Assembly (NCBI GenBank): GCA_003157225.1
Contig: PMIZ01000134.1
Location: 1-10,474 of the forward strand
Direction of reading: 5' to 3'
DNA length: 10,474 nt
Source of the DNA: Actinomycetota bacterium
GTDB lineage: Bacteria; Actinomycetota; Thermoleophilia; RBG-16-64-13
Of this stretch, positions 1 through 6,714 are shown one piece after another. Under the pieces are notes generated by a model. The model saw only the letters and a list, made by a program, of their open reading frames with translations, was not told where the DNA came from and did not search any database. How positions within the stretch are numbered: position 1 is the first letter of the stretch; each line of letters opens with the position of its first letter. The position numbers were made by a program, and so were the translations under genes.

Positions 1-722
1 GCCAACTCGGTCCGCTCGTAGAGAGGGACATTGGTGTCGGTCTCGCGCAGCAGATGCACCACCACCCCTCTCGTTTCGAGTAGCCGCGCCAGCTCCTTCG
101 CTAGGGCCAGATTGAGATCCTTCTCCCGCGATCCGGCCATGACCTCGCCCTTCACGACACCATGGTCGGAGCCGCCGTGAGCCGGATCGATGCTAACGCG
201 CAATCCCAAAAAAGAACGCCGGCCCACGTAGCCGTCCATGCGGTCGGCTATGCTCCCCTCTTCGCCGTCGGGACCGACCTTGTGCAGCCGCAAGAGCCGG
301 TCGAGCGTGGTCTCACCCACGATGCCGTCGACGTTGAGGCCCGCGTTGCGCTGGAATTCAGTCACCGCTACTTCGAGGGCCGGAGAGAAGATGCCGTCGA
401 CAGGCCCGCAATCAAAGCCCAGTTCGCTCAGCCGCCGCTGGAGACAGAGAACGTCGTCACCCCGCATGTAGGGCACGCGCATGTAGAGCAGTCGCTCACC
501 AGGCTCGTACCCAGCCTCGACCAGTTCCGTCCAGGTGTTGTCCTCCACCACCCCGTCGGCGAATATCAACCGGCTCTGCTGGAACGCGCGAATGGCATTC
601 TCAGTGTGGGGGCCGAACAGACCATCGGCGCCTTCACTGCCAAGGAAATAGCCGAGGGCAGCCAAGCGCGTCTGGATGTCGACCACCTGTTTGCCAGTAT
701 CTCCTCTGCCGACCGGACGCAT
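1..722 (-). CDS. N-acetylmuramoyl-L-alanine amidase with two peptidoglycan-binding domains, CwlM-like (3' end outside window)
   Basis: This is a secretion-signal-less cell-wall amidase or amidase-like protein. Amidase_3 enzymes are zinc hydrolases that cut the bond between muramic acid and L-Ala of the stem peptide. The 240 visible residues begin MRPVGRGDTGKQVVDIQTRL. Residues ~7-72 and ~80-150 are two PG_binding_1 repeats, each with the typical GD.V..LQ..L...G pattern, the second containing GDDVLCLQRRLSELGF. The amidase_3 domain starts near residue 172 with VSIDPAHGGSD. His182 (DPAHGG) and Glu200 (REKDLNL) fit the first two zinc ligands; the third ligand and the catalytic Glu lie beyond the window. 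The same architecture is known from mycobacterial CwlM, which regulates MurA rather than cutting peptidoglycan, so enzyme activity is not certain. No signal peptide precedes the first repeat. The ATG at 722 was chosen because it lies where the transcript from a perfect TATAAT box should begin. Confidence 0.9.
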   Translation of the reverse strand, partial: MRPVGRGDTGKQVVDIQTRLAALGYFLGSEGADGLFGPHTENAIRAFQQSRLIFADGVVEDNTWTELVEAGYEPGERLLYMRVPYMRGDDVLCLQRRLSELGFDCGPVDGIFSPALEVAVTEFQRNAGLNVDGIVGETTLDRLLRLHKVGPDGEEGSIADRMDGYVGRRSFLGLRVSIDPAHGGSDHGVVKGEVMAGSREKDLNLALAKELARLLETRGVVVHLLRETDTNVPLYERTEL

Positions 723-740
723 CTGGCCATTATACCTGTA
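723..740 (-). promoter_or_regulatory. Promoter (-10 box) for a leaderless amidase transcript
   Basis: A perfect TATAAT lies at 734-729 on the minus strand, ending six bases before the amidase ATG at 722. Transcription normally starts about seven bases after a -10 box, which puts the start site on or next to the ATG, so the mRNA should be leaderless. No Shine-Dalgarno sequence is present, and no good -35 box is seen at 16-18 bp spacing. Leaderless mRNAs are common in Actinobacteria. The perfect match and position are seen; promoter activity is inferred. Confidence 0.6.
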
Positions 741-774
741 GCGACATGGCGCCCACGATCATCCCCGCCCTCGT

Positions 775-840
775 CTGGCTGGCCGCAGCGGCGCTCGCGG
801 GAGGCTACCGCGGCCTCTGGCCGCAGCGGCGAGCGGCGAT
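775..840 (-). terminator. Structured intergenic hairpin after the methyltransferase gene, possible terminator
   Basis: In the 145-bp gap between the methyltransferase stop and the amidase start is a perfect 6-bp stem with a 3-base loop (GCGGCC TCT GGCCGC, 810-824). It is nested inside a second inverted repeat (CGCTCG/CGAGCG read on the minus strand). A 13-base direct repeat, GGCCGCAGCGGCG, occurs at 781-793 and 819-831. There is no U-tract, so this would be a weak or factor-dependent terminator at best; separation from the amidase promoter is a plausible role. Confidence 0.35.
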
Positions 841-867
841 GTCCTGGGCGACCGCGCTCCACGCGCC

Positions 868-2064
868 CTACCGCGCCTCCCTCACCTGCAGCATCACCTT
901 GAACGCGCCGCCCTGGCCCTGCTGGTCCAGCAACTGCTCGAGCGCCGACGCTTGGCGATCGGACCGCAGCGCCCGCTGGGTTGGCCTGGCGGCAGCCGTC
1001 AGCAACTTCTCGAGCTGCCGATCTGCGCCGTCGGCGCGAAGGAGACCAGCGAGCATGGTGTAGAGAACGGTCTCGAAGCCGGCTCTCCGTCCGTGATGGT
1101 CGAGCGCCTGGAAATCCACGTCCGCGGTGAGATCCTGCCGGCCCACCCGGACATAGGGATCGGTGACCAATTGATGTTTGAAGTAGCCCCGCAGCGAGCG
1201 CCGGTGCAGGGGCCCCGAGGCCGGTTCGGGAATACGGCAGTCGCAGACGGCCGCGGCGGCAGTCGCGAACCATTCCCCGTAGTCCACGGTGAGTACGCAC
1301 ACCGAGCCTCCCCGTGACGCGGCCTGGCGCAGCAGTCGCCCGGCCGCCGGCCGCAGCTCCAGCATGCCGTCACGCGTGACCTGCCGCAGCACCTCCGCGT
1401 CGGTTGTTCCGAACAGTTCCCCGAGGTCGCTTTCGGCTTCGCTCGAAAGCGCGTCCCACTCTTCCCGCGCCACGGCCTCCGCCTCCGCGCATTGCAGTCT
1501 CACCCAGGCCTCCGCGGGGACGGGGCCACGCACGTCGACCAGATGCACCGGCAAGGCGTCGATGAACTCGTTACCGACGAGGATCACGGCGCCGGCATCC
1601 GCCATCGCCTCTTCCGGCGAGCCCGCCCAGCGCACGTCCCAGCCCTCGTCCTTGAACTTGGCCAGACGGCTCAGTTGGCGGTGGCGCAGGGACTCACCCA
1701 CCTCCACGATCACATAGCTCACACGCTCGCGCAGGTCGGGTCTCGCTCCTGTCCACTGCGCGAGCAGCGCCTTCGCCAGGTCGGCCTCTCCCCCGCCCAG
1801 GTCGATCAGCGTCACACGGTCTTCCTCCGGCCCCGAGCACGAGGCCAGCGCGGCGTCGACCAGCTCCTGCAGCAGCCTCCCAACCGCGCCGTCGAAGGCC
1901 GGTGAGACCCGGGGAGCAGTGGTGAAGTCCCCGCGGGGCCCGAGAAGCCGTTCCGCCCGACTGTAGTAGCCATCGGTCGGATGCGTGAGGGCAAGTTCCA
2001 TGAAGCGCGCAAAGGTGACCCGCCCGCCTTCAGCCGCCATCTGCGCGGCGATTCCACGCGGCAC
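868..2064 (-). CDS. SAM-dependent methyltransferase, MidA/NDUFAF7 family
   Basis: This is a member of the COG1565 family (Methyltransf_28, formerly DUF185). The mitochondrial homologue NDUFAF7/MidA methylates an arginine in a complex I subunit; the bacterial substrate is generally unknown. In the 398-residue product the family N-terminus (FARFMELALTHPTDGYYS, 18-35) is followed by RGDFTTAP (44-51), the SAM-binding motif LIDLGGGEADLA (86-97) and the family block NEFIDALPVH (165-174). Near the C-terminus are VLTVDYGE and RQDLTADVDF. Length is normal for the family. The GTG at 2064 was chosen because it leaves the usual ~15 residues before the conserved VTFARFMEL and follows a GGGG stretch; an ATG at 2040 is the alternative. 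The gene starts 26 bp after the acyl-CoA synthetase stop, so it is probably the last gene of that operon. The open frame continues upstream to 2664 without homology, inside the synthetase gene. Confidence 0.9.
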   Translation of the reverse strand: MPRGIAAQMAAEGGRVTFARFMELALTHPTDGYYSRAERLLGPRGDFTTAPRVSPAFDGAVGRLLQELVDAALASCSGPEEDRVTLIDLGGGEADLAKALLAQWTGARPDLRERVSYVIVEVGESLRHRQLSRLAKFKDEGWDVRWAGSPEEAMADAGAVILVGNEFIDALPVHLVDVRGPVPAEAWVRLQCAEAEAVAREEWDALSSEAESDLGELFGTTDAEVLRQVTRDGMLELRPAAGRLLRQAASRGGSVCVLTVDYGEWFATAAAAVCDCRIPEPASGPLHRRSLRGYFKHQLVTDPYVRVGRQDLTADVDFQALDHHGRRAGFETVLYTMLAGLLRADGADRQLEKLLTAAARPTQRALRSDRQASALEQLLDQQGQGGAFKVMLQVREAR

Positions 2065-2090
2065 GTCGTACGACCCCAGCCGCGCCGGCG

Positions 2091-4364
2091 TCAGCAGCGG
2101 AGATCCCGCCCTTTGCGTCGCAGATAGGCGCTGTAGCCGGCCATCTTGCCGAGGATGCGGGCTCCGCGCAGCGGCGACGGCAGCACGAAGCTCGAATACC
2201 GTCCCCCGACGTTGAAAACGGCCTGACTCAGCGGCTTCTGGGAGATGTTGGTGATGGGTTTGCAGTAGCGGTCCATGAGGGACGCGCACTCTTTGATGAA
2301 GGCCAGCTCGCGCTCGCTCAGCTCGGGCTCGGGAGCCTCGTCGTCGGCGCAGCCCGCGGCGGTCCGAGCCGGCACGGCCGCGCTCCCGCCGCCCGCGCCC
2401 GTTGCTTCCGGGGCGCAACTCGATTTGAGCCCATCCAACTCGACGATCGCCCGGCGGCTCTCGCTCATCGAGCCCACGACCCCCATGACGATGACCGCAT
2501 CGATGCCGTCGCTCGCCGCCAGGATCTCGACCACGGCCTCCGGCACGCCCGGAGTCACGGTCGCCACCATGTCTATCGGGTTGGAGTGGCTCCAGTAGGG
2601 GGGCAGGATCCGATCCAAGCGTTCGATGACCTCCGGGGACAGCTCGGCCAACTCCAGCCCGCACCGCGCGATCTCGTCGGACACAAGAACCCCCCAGCCG
2701 CCGCCGAGCGTGGCCACAGCCACCCTCTTGCCCGCCGGCAAGGGCATGTAGGCGAGGGCGAAGGTGAGATCCATGAACTCGTCGGGATCGGTGACCACCA
2801 TCAGGCCCGACTGGCGAGCTGCGGCCTGAAAGACCGCAGTCGACGAGGTGAGCGCACCGGTATGGGAAGCCGCCGCCTTCTTCCCATACTCACTCATGCC
2901 GCCTCTCAATACCACCACCGGCTTGTCAAGTGTCGTCCGCCTGACCACATCGAGCAGGCGGCGGCCGTCATCGAAACCCTCCATGTACGCGACGATGGTG
3001 TTCGTCTCCGGGTCGTTGTGCAGGTAGTTGATGAAGTCCACCGCGTCGATCATGGCTTCGTTGCCGACCCCGATGAACTTCCCGACGCCGCACTTGCGCC
3101 GTTCGGCGGAGACCAGCAGCTGCAGGCCCAGGTTGCCGGACTGCGACACCATGCTGGCGCCTCCCGGCTCCGGGCGGACGAGCATGAAGCCGGTGCCGTA
3201 GAGCTTGTGGTGGGAGGAGATCACGCCCATGCAGTTGGGGCCGACGAGCGCCATGTCGTACTTCTCGGCGAGCGCGATCATCTCGTCCTCCATCGCCCGG
3301 CCCTCGGGCCCAACTTCGGAGAATCCGGCGGAGACCACCACCACGGCCGCCACGCCAACGCGTCCGCACTCATCCACCACTCCGTTGACGAGATTCGCCG
3401 GCACGGCTATCAGCACCAGTTCGGGGGTCTCCGGCAGCTCGGTAACGCTCCTGTACACCGGAAGGCCCAGAATCGTTCCTCCCTTGGGATTGATCAGATA
3501 GATGGGACCCGGAAACTCGCCCAGTCTCAGGTTCGCCACCAGCATCCCGCCCCACTTGGCGGTATCGGCGGAGGCACCGACCACGGCCACGCTGCGGGGG
3601 GCCACTAGGCTGCCGAGCCGGGAGATGTCGGCGGGCGGCCGCGTGGAGACTCTGACCGGCTCGCCCACCGCTACCAATGCGTCGACCGCTACCGGGGTGG
3701 TGCCGTCGATGAGCAGCGGGTTGACGTCGATCTCCCTGATCTCGGGATGATCGTCCGCCATTTGGCCTACCGCCATGATGATCTTGGCGAGCTCGGCCCG
3801 GTCGACGGGCGGGGCTCCGCGGACGGGCCCGAGGAGCACCCTGGCCTCGATCTGATCCATGAGCTCGTAGGCGTCGTCCTCGGAGACGGGTGCGACGGCG
3901 AACGCGACGTCGTGCAGCGCCTCGGTGTAAATGCCGCCCAGGCCGAACATCACTACGGGCCCAAACAGAAGGTCTCGCGTCAACCCGACCACGAATTCCC
4001 GCTTGCCTGTGACCATGTGCTCCACCAGCACGCCATCGAGGGTGGCTCCCGCCGTCGCCGCCCGCGCCTCCAGCGTTCGGTAGGCTTCGCGCGCCTCGGT
4101 CTCGTCCGCCACCCCCAGGATGACCAACCCGGCGTCGGTCTTATGCTGGATGCTTGCGGATGAGCCCTTCATCACCACGGGATAGCCGATCTCGCCCGCC
4201 AGCCGGACGGCGGCGTCGGCCGAGACGACGGTGGCTCCCCGTGGGACCGCGATGTCGTAGGCGGCGAAGAACTGCTTGCCCGCGTCCTCGTCAAGAGCAG
4301 AGGCGCCGCTTGCAAGCGCCCGTTCAATCAGAGATCGGCCCCGCCGCGGCTCACTCACGCCCAT
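2091..4364 (-). CDS. ADP-forming acyl-CoA synthetase (acetate-CoA ligase family), beta-alpha fusion
   Basis: This 757-residue cytoplasmic enzyme belongs to the family that interconverts acyl-CoA + ADP + phosphate with acid + CoA + ATP, giving substrate-level ATP from acetyl-CoA or other acyl-CoAs. Residues ~20-235 are the ATP-grasp (beta) part, with SIQHKTDAG holding His74, EFVVGLTRD and REIDVNPLLI (210-219). Residues ~250-380 are the CoA-binding Rossmann domain (VAVVGAS, INPKGG, GPNCMG). Residues ~400-640 are the succinyl-CoA-ligase-like part with SQSGNLG (408-413) and the catalytic phosphohistidine motif ASHTGAL (His501). The C-terminal block holds KPITNIS and PLRGARILGKMAGY. The order beta-alpha is the reverse of the better-known alpha-beta fusions. 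An Ala/Gly/Pro/Glu-rich stretch at ~650-684 looks like an unstructured insert. The ATG follows a good GGAAGG site and overlaps the end of the transporter gene by 14 bp, implying translational coupling. The substrate cannot be told from sequence. Confidence 0.93.
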   Translation of the reverse strand: MGVSEPRRGRSLIERALASGASALDEDAGKQFFAAYDIAVPRGATVVSADAAVRLAGEIGYPVVMKGSSASIQHKTDAGLVILGVADETEAREAYRTLEARAATAGATLDGVLVEHMVTGKREFVVGLTRDLLFGPVVMFGLGGIYTEALHDVAFAVAPVSEDDAYELMDQIEARVLLGPVRGAPPVDRAELAKIIMAVGQMADDHPEIREIDVNPLLIDGTTPVAVDALVAVGEPVRVSTRPPADISRLGSLVAPRSVAVVGASADTAKWGGMLVANLRLGEFPGPIYLINPKGGTILGLPVYRSVTELPETPELVLIAVPANLVNGVVDECGRVGVAAVVVVSAGFSEVGPEGRAMEDEMIALAEKYDMALVGPNCMGVISSHHKLYGTGFMLVRPEPGGASMVSQSGNLGLQLLVSAERRKCGVGKFIGVGNEAMIDAVDFINYLHNDPETNTIVAYMEGFDDGRRLLDVVRRTTLDKPVVVLRGGMSEYGKKAAASHTGALTSSTAVFQAAARQSGLMVVTDPDEFMDLTFALAYMPLPAGKRVAVATLGGGWGVLVSDEIARCGLELAELSPEVIERLDRILPPYWSHSNPIDMVATVTPGVPEAVVEILAASDGIDAVIVMGVVGSMSESRRAIVELDGLKSSCAPEATGAGGGSAAVPARTAAGCADDEAPEPELSERELAFIKECASLMDRYCKPITNISQKPLSQAVFNVGGRYSSFVLPSPLRGARILGKMAGYSAYLRRKGRDLRC

Positions 4365-5361
4365 CCCCGCCTTCCGAGTCGGTTGAAGAGGTCGCCTCCC
4401 GCTCAGCCCGTTCGGGATTGCGCTTCTCGGGCTCCACCGAGCAGCCGCTTTCGCACGATTCCGGACACTCGAACGCGCACGGCTCGACGTGGATGTGCAT
4501 TTGCGAATCGGGTAGCCTCTCCTTGATAGCCACGACGATCTCGTCGCCGAGCGTGTGCGCTTCGCCCACCGACATGCGGTCGTCGACGGCGAGGTGGAAG
4601 TCGATGAAACGCTTGGAACCGGCCTTGCGCGTGCGCAGCCGATGGAAGCTCCGCACCTGAGGGAAGGTCTTGGTGACGAAGTCGGGGATCCAGTCGACGT
4701 CCTCGTGGGGAAGGCTGACGTCCATGAGGTCCCGGCCTGATTCGCGCGTGAGATTCCACGCCGCCCGGATGATCATCAGCGCCACCACGATGGCTACCGT
4801 GGGGTCCAGCCAGTGGATGTTCAGGCTCGGACTCACGGCTCCAAGGATCCAGATGACCAGCAATCCGGCCATGACTCCGGCCGAGGTGTAGACGTCGGTG
4901 CGCAGATGCCAGGCGTCCGCCTGCAGAGCCACGGAATCGGTCTGCTTGCCTACCTTGAACAAACGTTTCGAGACGAGAGTATTCATGAGTGCCGAGAACA
5001 GCATCACGCCGACCCCCCATCCCGGCGTCTCGACCGGCGTAGGATGCAGGAGCTTCCGCACAGCTTCGTACATGATCCAGGCCGCCGCGGCGAAGATGAG
5101 CAGCGCCTCGACGGTGCCCGAGATGTTTTCGACCTTGCCGTGACCGTAGGGGTGGCGCTCGTCGGCGGCGTGACCCGAGACTCTGACGGCGATGAGAGCA
5201 ATGACGGCCGCAACCAGGTCGATCCCGGAATGTATGGCCTCTGAGATCACCGCGACCGACCCTATCGTCACGCCGACGATGATCTTGAAGATGATGAGCA
5301 GGCTGTTCGAGCCCACCGACAGTACGGCGGCGCCGGTCTTCTTGTTGGTCACTGACTGCAT
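4351..5361 (-). CDS. Cation diffusion facilitator (zinc-type) with cysteine-rich tail
   Basis: This inner-membrane CDF antiporter of 336 residues would export Zn2+ or a similar divalent metal in exchange for protons. The transmembrane metal site is HxxxD in helix 2 (His44/Asp48, SEAIHSGIDL) and HxxxD in helix 5 (His152/Asp156, ADAWHLRTD). In this family the HD-HD pattern usually goes with zinc. DERHPYGHGKVE (67-78) is the classic cytoplasmic loop. About six helices span ~10-205 and the cytoplasmic dimerisation domain covers ~210-292. After MHIHVEP the protein carries four cysteines exactly four apart (Cys295, 299, 303, 307), then a charged tail rich in Glu, Ser and Thr. A GGGGAG site six bases before the ATG supports this start. 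It is the first gene of a three-gene operon and sits behind a promoter and an attenuator-like leader, so its expression is probably metal-responsive. Metal specificity is inferred. Confidence 0.93.
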   Translation of the reverse strand: MQSVTNKKTGAAVLSVGSNSLLIIFKIIVGVTIGSVAVISEAIHSGIDLVAAVIALIAVRVSGHAADERHPYGHGKVENISGTVEALLIFAAAAWIMYEAVRKLLHPTPVETPGWGVGVMLFSALMNTLVSKRLFKVGKQTDSVALQADAWHLRTDVYTSAGVMAGLLVIWILGAVSPSLNIHWLDPTVAIVVALMIIRAAWNLTRESGRDLMDVSLPHEDVDWIPDFVTKTFPQVRSFHRLRTRKAGSKRFIDFHLAVDDRMSVGEAHTLGDEIVVAIKERLPDSQMHIHVEPCAFECPESCESGCSVEPEKRNPERAEREATSSTDSEGGDGRE

Positions 5362-5507
5362 GTGAACTCCCCAAAGAACGCAAAAAAAGCCCCGCGGGAA
5401 CCAACACGTCCCGCAGAGCCTAGGTACCTCTCGCTCTACTGCCAGTGAAGCCCGGCTACGCCCGGGTGCGGAGGCTAATCCTCAGCGCGCCCCGGCTGCC
5501 TGATCAA
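5362..5507 (-). promoter_or_regulatory. Structured 5' leader of the metal exporter operon, riboswitch/attenuator candidate
   Basis: From a predicted start near 5507 the transcript runs about 146 nt before the exporter ATG. It can form several helices on the minus strand: GAGG/CCTC (5483-5471, loop ATTAG), CCCGG/CCGGG (5466-5451) and AGAGC/GCTCT (5437-5415). AGCC at 5497-5494 can pair with GGCT at 5420-5417, bases that overlap the 5' arm of the terminator at 5382-5419. That is the usual mutually exclusive antiterminator arrangement. Multi-helix leaders of CDF genes are known for the NiCo (czcD) class, and yybP-ykoY leaders regulate other metal transporters. I do not see the AGGGGAGUA-type core of yybP-ykoY and cannot confirm the NiCo consensus. 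Confidence 0.5.
5382..5419 (-). terminator. Intrinsic terminator inside the leader, 20 bp before the exporter start codon
   Basis: On the minus strand an 11-bp stem (GCTCTGCGGGA / TCCCGCGGGGC, two G-U pairs) with a 9-base loop is followed at once by seven Ts (5388-5382). It is the strongest Rho-independent terminator in the window. It lies between the promoter and the exporter Shine-Dalgarno sequence, so it should act as a conditional attenuator rather than a simple end-of-gene signal. Confidence 0.8.
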
Positions 5508-5513
5508 TCCGGA

Positions 5514-5542
5514 AGTATAGGGCGCACCGGGTCGGGCCGCAA
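5514..5542 (-). promoter_or_regulatory. Sigma-70-type promoter for the metal exporter operon
   Basis: On the minus strand TTGCGG (5542-5537) and TATACT (5519-5514) are separated by exactly 17 bp. The -10 box matches the consensus at five of six bases and the -35 box at three. The predicted start lies near 5507. It sits after the hairpin that follows the flavin-barrel gene, so the exporter operon would be an independent unit. Confidence 0.5.
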
Positions 5543-5566
5543 GATGAGCCACGAGCGAGAAACGAC

Positions 5567-5597
5567 GCAGGCCGGGGGCATCGAACCCCCGGCTTGC
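5567..5597 (-). terminator. GC-rich hairpin after the flavin-barrel gene, likely terminator
   Basis: An 8-bp perfect stem (GCCGGGGG/CCCCCGGC) with a 7-base loop extends by three more pairs beyond one mismatch. It lies 26 bp after the upstream gene's stop codon. On the minus strand it is followed by GTCGTTTCTC, only a weak U-tract. The loop reads TTCGATG on the minus strand, so it also resembles a tRNA T-arm. A terminator is the simplest reading because no other tRNA arms are present. Confidence 0.5.
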
Positions 5598-5623
5598 CTA
5601 TGCGTCGACCTTCGGCAACAGGC

Positions 5624-6016
5624 CTAGAACTCGATCACTCTGGGGGCGCCACCAAAGGAAGCGATCCTGGCAACGGCGTCTTTGAGGTACAACACGTTGG
5701 TGTTGCCATCAGTCGCCGAATACATTGTCTGCAAGTTGGGATACGCATCCAACATGCTCTGTTTGGCCTCTACGCGGTCGTCCGCCACCGCGGTCGCCGC
5801 CACACGGATCCACTCAGTGCCATTGAAAGCGCAGATCTCGACCTTGGGATTGGCCTCAATCTGCTTGGAGACGTCTTTGACCTTGCCCGTCTGAATGTAG
5901 AGCTTGCCGTCATAGATATTGACTGTCCCAAACGGACGGACTCGCGGCTGGTCACCTTCTGCCGTCGCTAGATAGTACGCCGGGCACGCCTTCAAGAAAT
6001 CATGCACTTCCTGCAT
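5624..6016 (-). CDS. Pyridoxamine 5'-phosphate oxidase-like split-barrel flavin-binding protein
   Basis: This 130-residue protein belongs to a PNPOx-like split beta-barrel family that typically binds FMN or a related flavin cofactor. The members' physiological reactions are mostly unknown and are not vitamin B6 synthesis. Family hallmarks are YYLATAEGDQPRVRPFGTV (14-32), DGKLYIQTGKVKDVSKQI (36-53), NPKVEICA (56-63), and a C-terminal APRVIEF. The protein is cytoplasmic, with no signal or membrane segment. The ATG at 6016 was preferred to the ATG at 6052 because it has a clear GGAGGA site about nine bases upstream and gives the usual MxEV.DFLK beginning. It starts 43 bp after the zinc-ribbon membrane protein gene and may share its transcript; a weak TTCATC-17 bp-TACTAT promoter at 6081-6053 is an alternative. 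The domain assignment is strong, the function open. Confidence 0.88.
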   Translation of the reverse strand: MQEVHDFLKACPAYYLATAEGDQPRVRPFGTVNIYDGKLYIQTGKVKDVSKQIEANPKVEICAFNGTEWIRVAATAVADDRVEAKQSMLDAYPNLQTMYSATDGNTNVLYLKDAVARIASFGGAPRVIEF

Positions 6017-6059
6017 CGCTGGTTTCCTCCGCTCCAGTTGAATTGACTTCATATAGTAG

Positions 6060-6692
6060 CTAGAAACGCTCGGCCGATGAAGACGGGTGTTGGAAGGCAC
6101 CGCAGTTTGGACAGAAGCGGCCCGCGGGCATCCGGACTCCACAACGTGCGCAGTAGGCTCCGGGCGGGCCTGACTGAAGCTGAGTGGGTCCCGACCAGTA
6201 GGGCAAGGGAGCAAGGCGCTGGGAGTAGTTGTGGATCGTCACCCAGTAGATGATCAGAAGAACAAGACGCGCGAGCACAAGAAGCAGCACAACCGAACCA
6301 AGTGACAGCCATCCTGAAGAGAGCCCATCCCCTCGCACCAACTCAACTACTGCGATGGTGTACAGGCCAAGCCCCAGAACGTACCCGGACGCCCCAACGG
6401 CCGCCATGGCGAGACCCAACGATTGTCCTGGCCTGGACGGCGCAGCGAGACCGCGCGATCGAAACTCGTTGCCGAGGGACCTGCCGAGAGCGATAACGAC
6501 CAAGAATGCCCACACCTCCTGGAAGAGCGGCACGAGCAGGAGCCAGACCAAGCCAGGGGTCATCGTCCGGTTCGCACAGGAGCACCGCTCGAGAGCGTGC
6601 TGCAGCGCAAGAAGGTAGAAGATCGTGACGACTATCCCTCCCGCGTAGAGCGGAAGGAGGCTGAGTTCCCACGGTCCTATCCAGCTGGCCAC
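6060..6692 (-). CDS. Four-helix membrane protein with C-terminal zinc ribbon
   Basis: This is a 210-residue hypothetical membrane protein. Hydrophobic segments at ~9-31, ~45-70, ~91-118 and ~127-153 predict four helices. The linker at ~33-45 and the stretch after helix 2 (ALGRSLGNEF) resemble widespread small DUF-type membrane proteins with the pattern NR.M.PGLVWLLLVP. The tail holds a zinc ribbon with Cys181/Cys184 (CARC) and Cys194/Cys197 (CPNC), followed by a Ser-rich end. Such ribbons usually bind structural zinc and mediate protein contacts; no enzyme activity is suggested. The start is a GTG at 6692, reading MASWIGPWEL, preceded by a G-rich AAGGGGGGG stretch. The next gene begins 43 bp downstream. 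I do not recognise a specific function. Confidence 0.8.
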   Translation of the reverse strand: MASWIGPWELSLLPLYAGGIVVTIFYLLALQHALERCSCANRTMTPGLVWLLLVPLFQEVWAFLVVIALGRSLGNEFRSRGLAAPSRPGQSLGLAMAAVGASGYVLGLGLYTIAVVELVRGDGLSSGWLSLGSVVLLLVLARLVLLIIYWVTIHNYSQRLAPLPYWSGPTQLQSGPPGAYCARCGVRMPAGRFCPNCGAFQHPSSSAERF

Positions 6693-6714
6693 CCGACGTC
6701 CCCCCCTTGGTCAT

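Noticed and set aside
162..902. Plus-strand open frame across the left edge
   Set aside because: It is the antisense shadow of the amidase gene, whose minus-strand product has clear peptidoglycan-binding and amidase motifs.
2065..2664. Upstream extension of the methyltransferase reading frame
   Set aside because: It lies entirely within the acyl-CoA synthetase gene in another frame, is Arg/Gly-rich and has no family resemblance; the conserved protein begins near 2064.
5400..5440. T-box leader suggested by a GGTACC near the terminator
   Set aside because: The required TGGNACCGCG core is not present and the downstream gene is a metal transporter, not an amino-acid gene.
5445..5627. Short plus-strand open frame in the exporter leader region
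   Set aside because: It overlaps the promoter, leader helices and terminator hairpin, has no recognisable domain and is explained by GC-rich DNA.
5567..5640. A complete tRNA or tmRNA end
   Set aside because: Only a T-arm-like hairpin is present; no D-arm, anticodon arm or CCA-like end can be drawn.
6017..6214. Longer version of the flavin-barrel protein
   Set aside because: It would overlap the end of the upstream gene; the ATG at 6016 has a strong ribosome site and fits the family's usual beginning.
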